From contig NZ_JAEPRQ010000002.1 of assembly GCF_016629665.1 (NCBI RefSeq), positions 124,001 through 188,000 of the forward strand: a stretch of DNA of 64,000 nt. Direction: 5' to 3'. The notes beneath the pieces are model-generated. The model did not search any database. It had not been told where the DNA came from and saw only the letters and a list, made by a program, of their open reading frames with translations. Shown here piece after piece: positions 11,384-20,310 of the stretch (position 1 is its first letter; every line of letters begins with the position of its first letter). Origin of the DNA: Paracoccus caeni. Its GTDB lineage: Bacteria > Pseudomonadota > Alphaproteobacteria > Rhodobacterales > Rhodobacteraceae. A program made the translations under genes and the position numbers.

Positions 11384-11429
11384 CACACTATATAGACACA
11401 CAGTGACGGCATCCGTCAATATATTGACA
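11384..11429 (-). promoter_or_regulatory. Tandem NrdR boxes / promoter of nrdHIE
   Basis: Two boxes centred 30 bp apart: 11414-11429 containing the perfect palindrome GTCAATATATTGAC, and 11384-11399 containing ACTATATAGA. They coincide with a minus-strand -35 (TTGACG) and -10 (TCTATA) 17 bases apart, so an NrdR repressor would cover the promoter. NrdR pairs at this spacing are the known control element of ribonucleotide reductase operons. Confidence 0.75.
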
Positions 11430-11566
11430 AGCTGTAAAAAGCCTGAGTCGGCGACCGCTGCCCGGCGCTAGATCCTGAATTTACTGGTATCCGGGCCACC
11501 GGATGCGATTTATCCCCACTTCCGCCCCCAGAAAAATTTCGCCGATCGCGGCGGGCAGGCGAAGCA

Positions 11567-11848
11567 CTAGATATTGCGCCTGACCGAGTCGAATCCATCG
11601 GCGATCCTCAGGAACTCGTCGCCCCACCCGTTCACGTTGAATAGGTCCTGCAAAGCGCCAGTCGGCGCGAACAGCAAATCGAGCTTTGACAACGCCGCAT
11701 GATCGCCGAGACTCGCCGAAGCGGCTAACTCACGCAACTCGGCGATTGCCTGAGGGGCACCTTGCCAGCGCGACCAGAGGAAATCGCAATCAGGCCGAGT
11801 CAAATAGCGCAGCGCCTCTGCGATTGGCTCCGTTATTCTGCCGTTCAT
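11567..11848 (-). CDS. Hypothetical protein, 93 residues
   Basis: A 93-residue soluble, leucine- and alanine-rich protein with no family I recognise. The ATG at 11848 follows a good ribosome site (GAGAGGTG, 6-7 bases). No signal peptide or membrane segment is visible; the sequence has acidic and aromatic residues spread like a small helical domain ('FLWSRWQGAPQAIAELREL'). It is divergent from bioY and lies alone between the nrd and bio blocks, possibly recently acquired; codon third positions are less GC-rich than in the neighbours. Confidence 0.6.
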   Translation of the reverse strand: MNGRITEPIAEALRYLTRPDCDFLWSRWQGAPQAIAELRELAASASLGDHAALSKLDLLFAPTGALQDLFNVNGWGDEFLRIADGFDSVRRNI

Positions 11849-11919
11849 TGGGCACCTCTCGCCTATTCGCCATCATGACATGAGGGCATTCATAGCATCC
11901 AGGGAAAACAAAAACTAAA

Positions 11920-12002
11920 TTATCTATTATTTATCGATTACGATTGTTCTCGCGGCTGCTTTATGGATTCATCAGGCGACAGATTCGCATTTTTATCTAT
12001 AA
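11920..12002 (+). promoter_or_regulatory. Three BioR-type operator sites before bioY
   Basis: The alphaproteobacterial BioR repressor recognises TTATMKATAA. A perfect copy, TTATCTATAA, is at 11993-12002, 13 bases before the bioY start and just ahead of its GGAG ribosome site. Two single-mismatch copies, TTATCTATTA (11920-11929) and TTATCGATTA (11931-11940), lie side by side upstream. The arrangement predicts biotin-dependent repression of bioYB. Confidence 0.75.
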
Positions 12003-12015
12003 TATGGAGCCCGCG

Positions 12016-12582
12016 ATGCCCTTCACCCCGCAACTGACCGCCTCTCCCGTCAGATATGCCCGGCAAACCGCTGCCATCGCTTTGGGCGTCGCCCTGATGA
12101 CGCTGGCCGCGAAGGTGCAGATCCCCTTCTGGCCGGTCCCGATGACGCTGCACACCATGGCGGTGATGGGCTTCGCTGTTCTCCTTGGTCCGCGCATGGC
12201 GACGGCGATCTTCGCCGCTTATCTTGCCGCAGGCGCCGCTGGCCTGCCGGTCTTTTCCGGCACACCGGAGCGCGGTATCGGCATTGCCTATATGGTCGGC
12301 CCGACCGGCGGCTATCTTCTGGGCTACCTTATTGCCTCGACCCTGACCGGCTGGCTGGCCGCAGGGCGCGGCATCATCGGCCAGATGCTCGCCATGCTGG
12401 CCGGGCTGGCCGTCACTTATACCTTGGGCGCGCTGTGGCTTTTGAACTTCGTTCCCGCCGACAAGGTGATCGCCGCAGGGATCGCGCCCTTCCTTCCCGG
12501 CGACCTCTTCAAGATCGCCATTGTTGCCCTTGGCACTTCCCTGATCGCGGGCCTCTTTGCACGCCTGAAGGCCCTGCCATGA
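12016..12582 (+). CDS. bioY: Biotin transporter BioY
   Basis: A 188-residue, six-helix S-component that captures biotin at the inner membrane, alone or with an ECF energising module. The conserved N-terminal stretch '[20 protein letters not shown]' at ~33-52 and '[15 protein letters not shown]' at ~94-108 identify the family. The ATG at 12016 has GGAG seven bases upstream; an ATG four codons earlier has none. Its TGA overlaps the bioB ATG, so uptake and the last synthesis step are translationally coupled under BioR-type sites. No bioMN genes are in the window. Confidence 0.96.
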   Translation: MPFTPQLTASPVRYARQTAAIALGVALMTLAAKVQIPFWPVPMTLHTMAVMGFAVLLGPRMATAIFAAYLAAGAAGLPVFSGTPERGIGIAYMVGPTGGYLLGYLIASTLTGWLAAGRGIIGQMLAMLAGLAVTYTLGALWLLNFVPADKVIAAGIAPFLPGDLFKIAIVALGTSLIAGLFARLKALP

Positions 12583-13547
12583 CCAACCGCCACGACTGGA
12601 CCGTCGCGGAAATCGCCGCGCTGCATGACCTGCCGCTGCTGGAACTGGTCGGTCGCGCCAATGCCACCCATCGGCAGCACCACGACCCGAACCATGTGCA
12701 AAAGGCCAGCCTGCTGTCGATCAAGACCGGCGGCTGTCCGGAGAACTGCGCTTATTGCCCGCAATCGGCGCATCACCGCGAGGTCGATCTGACCCGCGAC
12801 CGGCTGATGGACCCAGAGAAGGTGCTGGGCATGGCCCGCACCGCCCGGGCCGCCGGGGCGGATCGCTTCTGCATGGGCGCGGCATGGCGGCAGGTCCGCG
12901 ACGGGCGCGACTTCGACGCGGTGATCGAAATGGTTCGCGGCGTGCGCGATCTGGGGATGGAGGCCTGCGTCACGCTGGGCATGCTGAAGCCGCATCAGGC
13001 ACAGCGTTTGGCCGATGCCGGGCTGACCGCCTATAACCACAATCTTGACACCAGCCCGGAATTTTACGGCAAGATCATCACCACCCGCACCTATCAGGAC
13101 CGGCTGGACACGCTGGCCACCGTCCGCGCCTACGGGATAGAGCTGTGCTGCGGCGGCATCATCGGCATGGGCGAGACGGTGCGCGACCGCGCCTCGATGC
13201 TGCAGGTGCTGGCAGTGATGGACCCGCATCCCGAAAGTGTGCCGATCAACGCGCTGGTCCCGGTCGCGGGCACGCCGCTCGCCGGGCGTCCGGTGATCGA
13301 CCCGCTGGAACTGGTTCGGATGGTGGCGACGACCCGGCTGGTGATGCCGCAGGCTACGGTGCGGTTGTCGGCGGGCCGCGCCAGCCTGAACCGAGAGGCG
13401 CAGATCCTGTGTCTGATCGCAGGCGCAAATTCGATCTTTTATGGCGAGACGCTGCTGACCACGCCGAATGCCGGGATCGGCGATGATGCGGAACTGCTGG
13501 CCGCGCTGGCCGCGCCGGTCCGCGACAAGGAAGCGTCGGCGGCCTGA
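12579..13547 (+). CDS. bioB: Biotin synthase
   Basis: A 322-residue radical-SAM enzyme that inserts sulfur into dethiobiotin. The SAM-cluster motif is Cys53-x3-Cys57-x2-Cys60 ('[12 protein letters not shown]'); further family blocks are '[13 protein letters not shown]', '[10 protein letters not shown]' and '[12 protein letters not shown]', which carries the Arg that ligates the auxiliary 2Fe-2S cluster. The ATG at 12579 overlaps the bioY stop. No bioFDA genes adjoin. A structured repeat begins five bases after the stop. Confidence 0.97.
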   Translation: MTNRHDWTVAEIAALHDLPLLELVGRANATHRQHHDPNHVQKASLLSIKTGGCPENCAYCPQSAHHREVDLTRDRLMDPEKVLGMARTARAAGADRFCMGAAWRQVRDGRDFDAVIEMVRGVRDLGMEACVTLGMLKPHQAQRLADAGLTAYNHNLDTSPEFYGKIITTRTYQDRLDTLATVRAYGIELCCGGIIGMGETVRDRASMLQVLAVMDPHPESVPINALVPVAGTPLAGRPVIDPLELVRMVATTRLVMPQATVRLSAGRASLNREAQILCLIAGANSIFYGETLLTTPNAGIGDDAELLAALAAPVRDKEASAA

Positions 13548-13551
13548 CAGA

Positions 13552-13726
13552 GCAGAGGGCAGTGCACAGCCGCGGTTGGGCACTGCTACCGTCGTTCCTG
13601 GCACTTTATCGTGCAAATCCGTCATCGATCTGTGTTGAGCATGACATCACCAAAGTGCCCGCCCGAGCGGGCGGTGGGACACTGCCCGGCGGTGCCTGTC
13701 GGCACCTCGATTCCGGGCGGGCACTT
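13552..13726 (+). repeat. Structured intergenic repeat R1, copy A
   Basis: A ~175-bp non-coding element nearly collinear with 45721-45896. Shared blocks include GCAGAGGGCAGTGC, a CACCAAAGTGCCCGCCCG stretch and GATTCCGGGCG. Predicted hairpins: GCAGTGC/GCACTGC (13559-13586), CCGCCCG/CGGGCGG around 13672, and GGTGCC-tgtc-GGCACC, where copy B instead has GTCGCCC-aa-GGGCGAC. Different sequence with the same pairing argues that the fold matters. It starts five bases after the bioB stop. Confidence 0.7.
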
Positions 13727-14062
13727 CGCAGCATAAAAACGACATCGAACGTCGCCTGCCGCCCGCGCGACACGGCGCGGGAAACCCGTCGTCCAAAACC
13801 GACCATCCACAGCCGATCCGTCGCAACCAGACCCCTGCCCCGCGAACGGCTCCAGCAAATGCAGGGCCTTGTTTCCGACCGGCCTCCGCTGGCCAAATCC
13901 CCGCTCTCCCCTTGGCAGAATCACCACAGGCCGAACGCAATTTCGCCAGCCCGCGCGGTGATGTCTCAATCAGACATCACGATGTCGCAAATCTGCCGCG
14001 TGAAAATCCCGTCAGGTTTAGTCTCTGTCGAAACGCAGCCAGTATCACACCACGGATTCGCC
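13727..14062 (+). promoter_or_regulatory. Upstream region of the Rieske oxygenase operon with a 23-bp dyad
   Basis: No gene is supported here. The one clear signal is a perfect inverted repeat GTGATGTCT-caatc-AGACATCAC at 13958-13980, 82 bases before the oxygenase start, followed by a partial third copy (GATGTCG). Its form suits a dimeric repressor or activator. The rest (13727-13957) shows nothing I can interpret. Confidence 0.5.
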
Positions 14063-15307
14063 ATGTCTCCTAACGTCAATACCGCCAGCCTTCTCGCCGA
14101 ACGTATCCCCGGCCACGCGCTGCAACGTGATCTCTACTGCAGCCAGCAGACCTTCGACGACGATCTGGAGCAGATCTTCTATCGCGAATGGCTCTATGCG
14201 GTTCCCGCCTGCGAGATCCCGAAACCCGGCAATTACTCGACCCTGCAGGTCGGAGCCTATCCGCTGGTCATCGTGCGCGGCAGCGACAACCAGATCCGCG
14301 CCTTCCACAACGTCTGCCGCCATCGCGGCCAGCGGCTGTGCTCGAAGGTGACCGGCAGCACCCCGAAACTGGTCTGCCCCTATCACCAGTGGACCTACGA
14401 TCTGGACGGCAAGCTGATGTATGCCCGGGACATGGGCGAGGGCTTCGATGCCGGTAAATACAAGCTGAAATCGGTCCATTGCGTCAATCTGGGCGGTATG
14501 GTCTTCATCTGCCTTGCTCAGGTGCCCCCCGCGATCAGCGATCTTGCCCCGACGCTGATGAAATACCTGACGCCGTCAGGGCTGAACGAGGCAAAGATCG
14601 CCCACAGCTCGACCATTGTCGAAAACGGCAACTGGAAGCTGGTGATCGAGAATAACCGCGAATGCTATCACTGCGGCGGCGCCCACCCCTCGCTGTGCCG
14701 GACCTATTCCGACAACCCGCGTATGACCGCGATGGACGGCCCCGACAGCGCCAGCCCCGACATCATCGACCACTGGAAGCGCTGCGAAGCCGCTGGTCTG
14801 CCCTCGCGCTTCGTCAACCATCCGAAGATGCAATGGCGTCTGGCCCGCATCCCGCTGTTGAACCACGCCGAAAGCTATACGCTCAGCGGCAAAGCGGCGG
14901 TGAAGGATCCGGCCAAGCGCATGGGCGCGATGCCGTTCAACGATGCGGGCAGCCTGTTGTTCTTCCACTATCCGAACACCTGGAACCACTTCCTTGCCGA
15001 TCACGCCATCGTCTTCCGTATCCTGCCGCTGACCCCCACCACCACGCAGGTCACGACGAACTGGCTGGTCCACAAGGACGCGGTCGAGGGCGTGGATTAC
15101 GATCTGGAAGACCTGACCCATGTCTGGATCCACACCAATGACGAGGACCGTCAGGTGGTCGAGGAAAACCAGGCCGGTATCCTTTCGCCCGCCTACGAGC
15201 CCGGACCCTATTCGACCATTCAGGAAGAAGGCGTTCTGCAGTTCATCGACTGGTATTCCGAAACGATGACCGAACGTCTGGCCCCGAAGCCAGTCGCGGC
15301 GGAGTGA
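14063..15307 (+). CDS. gbcA: Rieske non-heme iron oxygenase, glycine-betaine demethylase type (alpha subunit)
   Basis: A 414-residue ring-hydroxylating-type oxygenase. The Rieske 2Fe-2S ligands are Cys85, His87, Cys105 and His108 ('CRHRGQ', 'CPYHQW'); the mononuclear iron site is in 'ENNRECYHCGGAHPSL'. Paired with the following reductase it closely resembles GbcAB, which removes a methyl group from glycine betaine to give dimethylglycine and formaldehyde, though related enzymes act on stachydrine or carnitine. The ATG at 14063 was chosen on family N-terminus and a nearby GGA; the frame is open far upstream through non-coding DNA. No downstream dimethylglycine or sarcosine genes are present, so substrate is inferred. 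Confidence 0.85.
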   Translation: MSPNVNTASLLAERIPGHALQRDLYCSQQTFDDDLEQIFYREWLYAVPACEIPKPGNYSTLQVGAYPLVIVRGSDNQIRAFHNVCRHRGQRLCSKVTGSTPKLVCPYHQWTYDLDGKLMYARDMGEGFDAGKYKLKSVHCVNLGGMVFICLAQVPPAISDLAPTLMKYLTPSGLNEAKIAHSSTIVENGNWKLVIENNRECYHCGGAHPSLCRTYSDNPRMTAMDGPDSASPDIIDHWKRCEAAGLPSRFVNHPKMQWRLARIPLLNHAESYTLSGKAAVKDPAKRMGAMPFNDAGSLLFFHYPNTWNHFLADHAIVFRILPLTPTTTQVTTNWLVHKDAVEGVDYDLEDLTHVWIHTNDEDRQVVEENQAGILSPAYEPGPYSTIQEEGVLQFIDWYSETMTERLAPKPVAAE

Positions 15308-15311
15308 TCTG

Positions 15312-16388
15312 ATGAAGAAGACCCGCGCGAACTGGGCACAAGAGCCCTGGTCCGACGACGAATATCTGGAATGCGCGATGGTGGTGCCCGAGACATCGGA
15401 CTGCGCCACCTTCACCTTCCGCTCGCCCACGGGGGCCTGGTTCGACTATCAGCCGGGCCAGTTCATCACGCTGGACCTGCCGGTTCCGGGCGGGAATGTG
15501 CAGCGCACCTATACGATTTCGTCCTCGCCCTCTCGGCCCTTGTCGATCTCGGTCACGGTCAAGGCGCAGTTCGACAGCCTCGGCACGCGCTGGATGCTGG
15601 ACCATCTGCGGCCCGGCATGAAGATCAAGGCTTACGGGCCATCGGGGATTTTCTCGTCGCACAAACATCCGGCGAAGAAATACCTGTTCATCTCGGCCGG
15701 GTCGGGCATCACGCCGATGATGTCGATGACGACATGGGAATGGGACAGCGGCAATATGCCGGACATCGTCTTCGTCCATGCCGCCAAATCGCCCAGCGAG
15801 ATCATCTTCCGCCGCAGGCTGGAACAGTTCGCCGACCGCGTCCCCGGCCTGAAGCTGCGCTTCACCGTCGAGGAATCGGACAAGTTCACCGCCTGGTATG
15901 GTTATGAGGGTCGTCTCAGCCAGATCATGCTGGGCCTGATGGCGCCCGACTATCTTGAGCGGGAAGTGTTCTGCTGCGGCCCCGAGCCGTTCATGCAGGC
16001 CGTGCGCGACATGCTGATCTCGCTCGGCTACGACATGGACCATTACCATCAGGAAAGCTTCGGTGCCCCCGTCAAATCCGAGGCCGAGGCCCCGGTGCTG
16101 GACGATGTGGAACTGAGCGACGAGGTGAAGGCGCAGATCAATTTCGCCTCCAGCAACCTTGTCGTCGATTGCCACGAAACCGACACGGTTCTGGCGGTCG
16201 CGAAGCGGTCGGGCCTCAACATCCCCTCGGGCTGCACCTTCGGGCTGTGCGGCACCTGCAAGATCAAGAAGATCTCGGGCGATGTTCACATGGTCCATAA
16301 CGGCGGCATCAGCGATGACGACATCGAGGCAGGCTATATCCTTGCCTGCTGCTCGAACCCGATGGGCAAGATCGCGGTCGAAGTCTGA
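15312..16388 (+). CDS. gbcB: Ferredoxin-NAD(P) reductase partner of the Rieske oxygenase
   Basis: A 358-residue electron-transfer protein: FAD-binding domain (~30-130, 'RTYTISSSPS'), NAD-binding domain (~130-240, 'FISAGSGITPMMSM' and 'CCGPEPFMQAVRDML'), and a C-terminal plant-type 2Fe-2S domain with the 'CTFGLCGTCK' ligands near residue 315 and a last Cys about 340. It passes electrons from NAD(P)H to the Rieske oxygenase encoded four bases upstream, with which it forms a two-gene operon. Confidence 0.88.
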   Translation: MKKTRANWAQEPWSDDEYLECAMVVPETSDCATFTFRSPTGAWFDYQPGQFITLDLPVPGGNVQRTYTISSSPSRPLSISVTVKAQFDSLGTRWMLDHLRPGMKIKAYGPSGIFSSHKHPAKKYLFISAGSGITPMMSMTTWEWDSGNMPDIVFVHAAKSPSEIIFRRRLEQFADRVPGLKLRFTVEESDKFTAWYGYEGRLSQIMLGLMAPDYLEREVFCCGPEPFMQAVRDMLISLGYDMDHYHQESFGAPVKSEAEAPVLDDVELSDEVKAQINFASSNLVVDCHETDTVLAVAKRSGLNIPSGCTFGLCGTCKIKKISGDVHMVHNGGISDDDIEAGYILACCSNPMGKIAVEV

Positions 16389-16447
16389 CCGCAAGGCGTG
16401 GCCCGTTCACTGCATCGAACGGGCCAGCCACCACTTAGCGCGACTGT

Positions 16448-16798
16448 CTAGCGCGACGCCCCATCCACATGACGCGGCGACAGCGCCCGCGGATCGACGC
16501 CGTCAAGGCAGTTCACATTCACCGCGACCATTTCGGCCCCGTCCCTTTCACCAAAGGCAAAGGCCTCGATCCCGCAGACCGGGCAGAACCGGTGCGAGAT
16601 CGCCTCTTTGTTGAAGCGATATTCCGTCACCGGCCCGTCCTTCGTTAAGGTGAAGGCGGCCTTCGGCACGAAGGTCAGAACCCAGCCTAGCCGCTGACAG
16701 CGGGAACAGTTGCAGGTGACGCTGCTGTCCAGATCGGCATCGACCACGAACGCCACTGATCCGCATTGACAGGATCCCGAATAATGCTGGCTTGCCAT
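16448..16798 (-). CDS. GFA-family zinc-binding protein
   Basis: A 116-residue protein of the glutathione-dependent formaldehyde-activating (GFA/CENP-V) fold. Zinc-type cysteines are at 10 and 12 ('SCQCGS'), 29, 31 and 34 ('CNCSRC'), and 72 and 75 ('FCPVCG'). Most such proteins have no proven function; a link to formaldehyde is tempting because the neighbouring demethylase would release formaldehyde, but that is inference. The ATG at 16798 follows GGAGGT at eight bases. It is divergent from uvrA, sharing an intergenic LexA box. Confidence 0.85.
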   Translation of the reverse strand: MASQHYSGSCQCGSVAFVVDADLDSSVTCNCSRCQRLGWVLTFVPKAAFTLTKDGPVTEYRFNKEAISHRFCPVCGIEAFAFGERDGAEMVAVNVNCLDGVDPRALSPRHVDGASR

Positions 16799-16825
16799 GA
16801 CTACATACCTCCCATTTGGCAAATG

Positions 16826-16840
16826 TTCGCTTGATGTTCT
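16826..16840. promoter_or_regulatory. LexA (SOS) box
   Basis: GTTC-N7-GTTC (GTTCGCTTGATGTTC), the exact alphaproteobacterial LexA consensus, lies 66 bases before uvrA and 28 bases before the divergent GFA gene. It predicts DNA-damage induction of uvrA and possibly of both genes. Confidence 0.8.
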
Positions 16841-16905
16841 CATTTCATGGTTGCTTTTTCAACCGGCCTCATTATCTCATGCGCTTGGTCGATAAAGGCA
16901 CGCCT

Positions 16906-19785
16906 ATGGAACAGAAGTTCATCGAGGTGCGCGGCGCGCGCGAACATAATCTCAAAGGCGTGGATATGGATATCCCGCGCGACAAGCTGGTGGTGATCAC
17001 CGGCCTGTCGGGTTCGGGCAAATCCTCGCTGGCCTTCGACACGATCTATGCCGAGGGGCAGCGCCGTTATGTCGAAAGCCTGTCCGCCTATGCGCGGCAG
17101 TTTCTGGACATGATGGGCAAACCCGATGTCGATCATATCAGCGGCCTGTCCCCCGCGATCAGTATTGAACAGAAGACGACCTCGAAGAACCCCCGCTCAA
17201 CCGTCGGAACTGTCACGGAAATCTACGATTACCTGCGGCTGCTTTTCGCCCGCGCAGGCACGCCCTACAGCCCCGCCACCGGCCTGCCGATCGAGGCGCA
17301 GCAGGTGCAGGACATGGTTGACCGGATCATGGCGATGGAGGATGGCACGCGGGCCTATCTGCTGGCCCCGATCGTTCGCGACCGCAAGGGCGAATACAAG
17401 AAAGAATTCATCGAGCTGCGCAAGCAGGGTTTCCAGCGAGTGAAGGTGGACGGGCAGTTTTATGAACTGGACGAGCCGCCGACGCTGGACAAGAAATTCC
17501 GCCATGACATCGACGTGGTGGTGGACCGGATCGTCGTCCGCGAAGGGCTGGAGACGCGGCTTGCCGACTCGCTGCGCACCGCGCTGGATCTGGCCGACGG
17601 CATCGCCGTGCTGGAAACCGCGAGCAGCGGATCCGGCGACGAGGCCGAGGCGACGGAACCCGAACGCACCACCTTCAGCGAAAATTTCGCCTGCCCGGTC
17701 AGCGGCTTCACCATCCCGGAAATCGAGCCGCGCCTGTTCAGCTTCAACGCCCCTTTCGGCGCCTGCCCCGTCTGCGACGGCCTGGGAATGGAGCTGTTCT
17801 TCGACGAACGCCTGATCGTCCCCGATGCGGCCCTGTCCATCGACAAGGGTGCCATCGCGCCCTGGGCCAAATCGAAATCCGCCTATCTGACCCAGACGAT
17901 CAACGCGCTGGCCAAGCATTTCGGCTTCGACAAGAAAACCCCGTGGAAAGACCTGCCCGAACGCATCCAGAAACTGTTCCTTTACGGTTCGGGCGAAGAG
18001 CAGATCAAATTCCGCTTTGACGATGCCGGTCGCGTCTATGAGATCAGCCGGGTCTTCGAAGGCGTGATCCCGAATATGGAACGCCGCCTGCGCGAAAGCG
18101 ATTCGAACTGGGTCCGCGAGGAATTCGAGAAATATCAGAACAACCGCCCTTGCGGCGCCTGTCACGGCTATCGCCTGCGGGACGAGGCGTTGGCGGTCAA
18201 GATCGCCAGCAACCATATCGGTCAGGTCACGCAATTGTCGATCCGCGAGGCTTTGGCCTGGGTCGAGGGCGCACCGGCGCAACTGACCAAACAGAAGAAC
18301 GAAATCGCCGTGGCGATTTTCAAGGAAATCCGCGAACGTCTTGGTTTCCTTGTGAATGTCGGCCTCGACTACCTGACCCTGTCCCGCGCGGCAGGCACGC
18401 TGTCGGGCGGCGAAAGCCAGCGGATCAGGCTTGCCAGCCAGATCGGCTCTGGCTTGACCGGAGTGCTTTACGTGCTGGACGAGCCCTCTATCGGCCTGCA
18501 CCAGCGCGACAATGACCGGCTGCTTTCGACGCTGAAGGGGCTGCGCGATCAGGGCAATTCGGTGATCGTCGTGGAACATGACGAAGACGCCATCCGCCAC
18601 GCCGATTATGTCTTCGACATGGGCCCCGGCGCGGGCGTTCATGGCGGCACCGTGGTCAGTCGCGGCACCCCCGACGAAATCGCCGCCGACCCGGCCAGCC
18701 TGACCGGGCAATATCTGGCAGGCACCCGCGAAATCTCGGTCCCGGCTGAACGCCGCAAGGGCAATGGTAAGAAAGTCACCGTGGTCAAGGCCACCGGCAA
18801 CAACCTCAAAGATGTCACCGCCGAATTTCCGCTGGGCAAATTCGTCTGCGTCACCGGCGTCTCGGGCGGCGGCAAATCGACGCTGACCATCGAGACCCTG
18901 TTCAAGACCGCCTCGATGCGGCTGAACGGCGCGCGCCAGACCCCCGCTCCCTGCGAGACGATCAAGGGGCTGGAGCATCTGGACAAGGTCATCGACATCG
19001 ACCAGCGCCCAATTGGCCGCACGCCGCGATCAAACCCCGCCACCTATACCGGCGCATTCACCCCGATCCGCGACTGGTTCGCCGGCCTGCCCGAGGCGAA
19101 AGCCCGCGGCTACAAACCCGGCCGGTTCAGCTTCAACGTCAAGGGCGGCCGCTGCGAAGCCTGTCAGGGCGACGGCGTCATCAAGATCGAGATGCATTTC
19201 CTGCCCGATGTCTATGTCGAATGCGAAACCTGCAAGGGCAAGCGCTACAACCGCGAGACGCTGGAAATTCAGTTCAAAGGCAAGAGCATAGCCGACGTTC
19301 TTGATATGACAGTTGAAGATGCGCAGACCTTCTTTTCCGCCGTCCCCTCGATCCGCGAAAAGATGGATGCGCTGATGGAAGTGGGCCTTGGCTATATCAA
19401 GGTCGGCCAACAGGCGACGACGCTGTCAGGCGGCGAAGCGCAACGGGTGAAACTGTCCAAAGAACTCAGCCGCCGCGCCACCGGCCGCACGCTTTACATC
19501 CTCGACGAGCCGACCACCGGCCTGCATTTCGAAGATGTCCGCAAACTGCTGGAAGTGCTGCACAGCCTTGTCGATCAGGGCAATACCGTCGTGGTGATCG
19601 AGCATAATCTGGACGTCATCAAAACCGCCGACTGGATCATCGATATCGGCCCGGAAGGCGGCGACGGCGGTGGCCGGATCATCGCTGCGGGCACGCCCGA
19701 GAACGTGGCGAAGATCGAGGAAAGCCATACCGGCCTTTACCTTGGCCCGATGCTGAAACCCGCCCGCACCCACGCCGCCGAATGA
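16906..19785 (+). CDS. uvrA: Excinuclease ABC subunit A
   Basis: A 959-residue twin-ABC ATPase that, with UvrB, locates bulky lesions in nucleotide excision repair. Walker A motifs are 'GLSGSGKSS' at ~33-41 and 'GVSGGGKST' at ~650; ABC signatures 'LSGGESQR' and 'LSGGEAQR' are both present; zinc-finger cysteines ('CPVCDG', 'CEACQGDG...CETCKGKRY') are intact. The ATG at 16906 gives the standard N-terminus ('[13 protein letters not shown]'). Expression is probably SOS-controlled through the LexA box. Its stop overlaps the next small gene. Confidence 0.98.
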   Translation: MEQKFIEVRGAREHNLKGVDMDIPRDKLVVITGLSGSGKSSLAFDTIYAEGQRRYVESLSAYARQFLDMMGKPDVDHISGLSPAISIEQKTTSKNPRSTVGTVTEIYDYLRLLFARAGTPYSPATGLPIEAQQVQDMVDRIMAMEDGTRAYLLAPIVRDRKGEYKKEFIELRKQGFQRVKVDGQFYELDEPPTLDKKFRHDIDVVVDRIVVREGLETRLADSLRTALDLADGIAVLETASSGSGDEAEATEPERTTFSENFACPVSGFTIPEIEPRLFSFNAPFGACPVCDGLGMELFFDERLIVPDAALSIDKGAIAPWAKSKSAYLTQTINALAKHFGFDKKTPWKDLPERIQKLFLYGSGEEQIKFRFDDAGRVYEISRVFEGVIPNMERRLRESDSNWVREEFEKYQNNRPCGACHGYRLRDEALAVKIASNHIGQVTQLSIREALAWVEGAPAQLTKQKNEIAVAIFKEIRERLGFLVNVGLDYLTLSRAAGTLSGGESQRIRLASQIGSGLTGVLYVLDEPSIGLHQRDNDRLLSTLKGLRDQGNSVIVVEHDEDAIRHADYVFDMGPGAGVHGGTVVSRGTPDEIAADPASLTGQYLAGTREISVPAERRKGNGKKVTVVKATGNNLKDVTAEFPLGKFVCVTGVSGGGKSTLTIETLFKTASMRLNGARQTPAPCETIKGLEHLDKVIDIDQRPIGRTPRSNPATYTGAFTPIRDWFAGLPEAKARGYKPGRFSFNVKGGRCEACQGDGVIKIEMHFLPDVYVECETCKGKRYNRETLEIQFKGKSIADVLDMTVEDAQTFFSAVPSIREKMDALMEVGLGYIKVGQQATTLSGGEAQRVKLSKELSRRATGRTLYILDEPTTGLHFEDVRKLLEVLHSLVDQGNTVVVIEHNLDVIKTADWIIDIGPEGGDGGGRIIAAGTPENVAKIEESHTGLYLGPMLKPARTHAAE

Positions 19786-20144
19786 CCACGATCGGCTGGC
19801 AAAGACTTGAAGGCGCGCTGGTCTTCGCCGCCGCCCTGCCCCTCGCAGGCGTCACCCAACCCGGCTGGCCCCTCTGGGTCTGGCCGCTGGCCCTGCTTGC
19901 CCCGGACCTGTCGATGCTGGGCTACATCGCCGGTCCGCGCATCGGTGCCGTGATCTACAACGCCGCCCATCTTTACGCGGCTGGCCTACTACTGGCGCTG
20001 ATCGGGCTACTGGCAGGAATGCCCGCCCTAATCGCGGCGGGCGCGATCTGGCTGGCCCATGTCGGGATCGACCGCGCGCTTGGCTATGGACTCAAAGCCT
20101 CCACCAGCTTTCAGGACACCCATCTGGGCCGCATCGGACGCTAA
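19782..20144 (+). CDS. DUF4260 family membrane protein
   Basis: A 120-residue protein with about four hydrophobic segments and the DUF4260 pattern: '[26 protein letters not shown]' in the middle and '[13 protein letters not shown]' near the C-terminus, followed by '[10 protein letters not shown]'. The function of the family is unknown. The ATG overlaps the uvrA TGA (ATGA), so it is probably translated from the uvrA transcript. Confidence 0.85.
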   Translation: MTTIGWQRLEGALVFAAALPLAGVTQPGWPLWVWPLALLAPDLSMLGYIAGPRIGAVIYNAAHLYAAGLLLALIGLLAGMPALIAAGAIWLAHVGIDRALGYGLKASTSFQDTHLGRIGR

Positions 20145-20310
20145 GTCTGATGGTTTAATCCCGCTATTGGCTGGTGCGAGCGGTCTCCAAAGTGGCACAA
20201 CGCGATATGGGACAGGTGCATTCGCATTTCCGCCATTGCATTTAATGAGTGGATCACTGTCGCTGATCGGCTTAGCAAAACCTATGCCGCGCCTCATCAG
20301 CCTTTTCTGC

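Noticed and set aside
11508..11520. DnaA box (TTATCCCCA) near 11512
   Set aside because: Single site with a mismatch and no cluster or origin context.
13562..14062. N-terminal extension of the Rieske oxygenase
   Set aside because: The open frame crosses the R1 repeat and an operator-like dyad; the family N-terminus begins at 14063.
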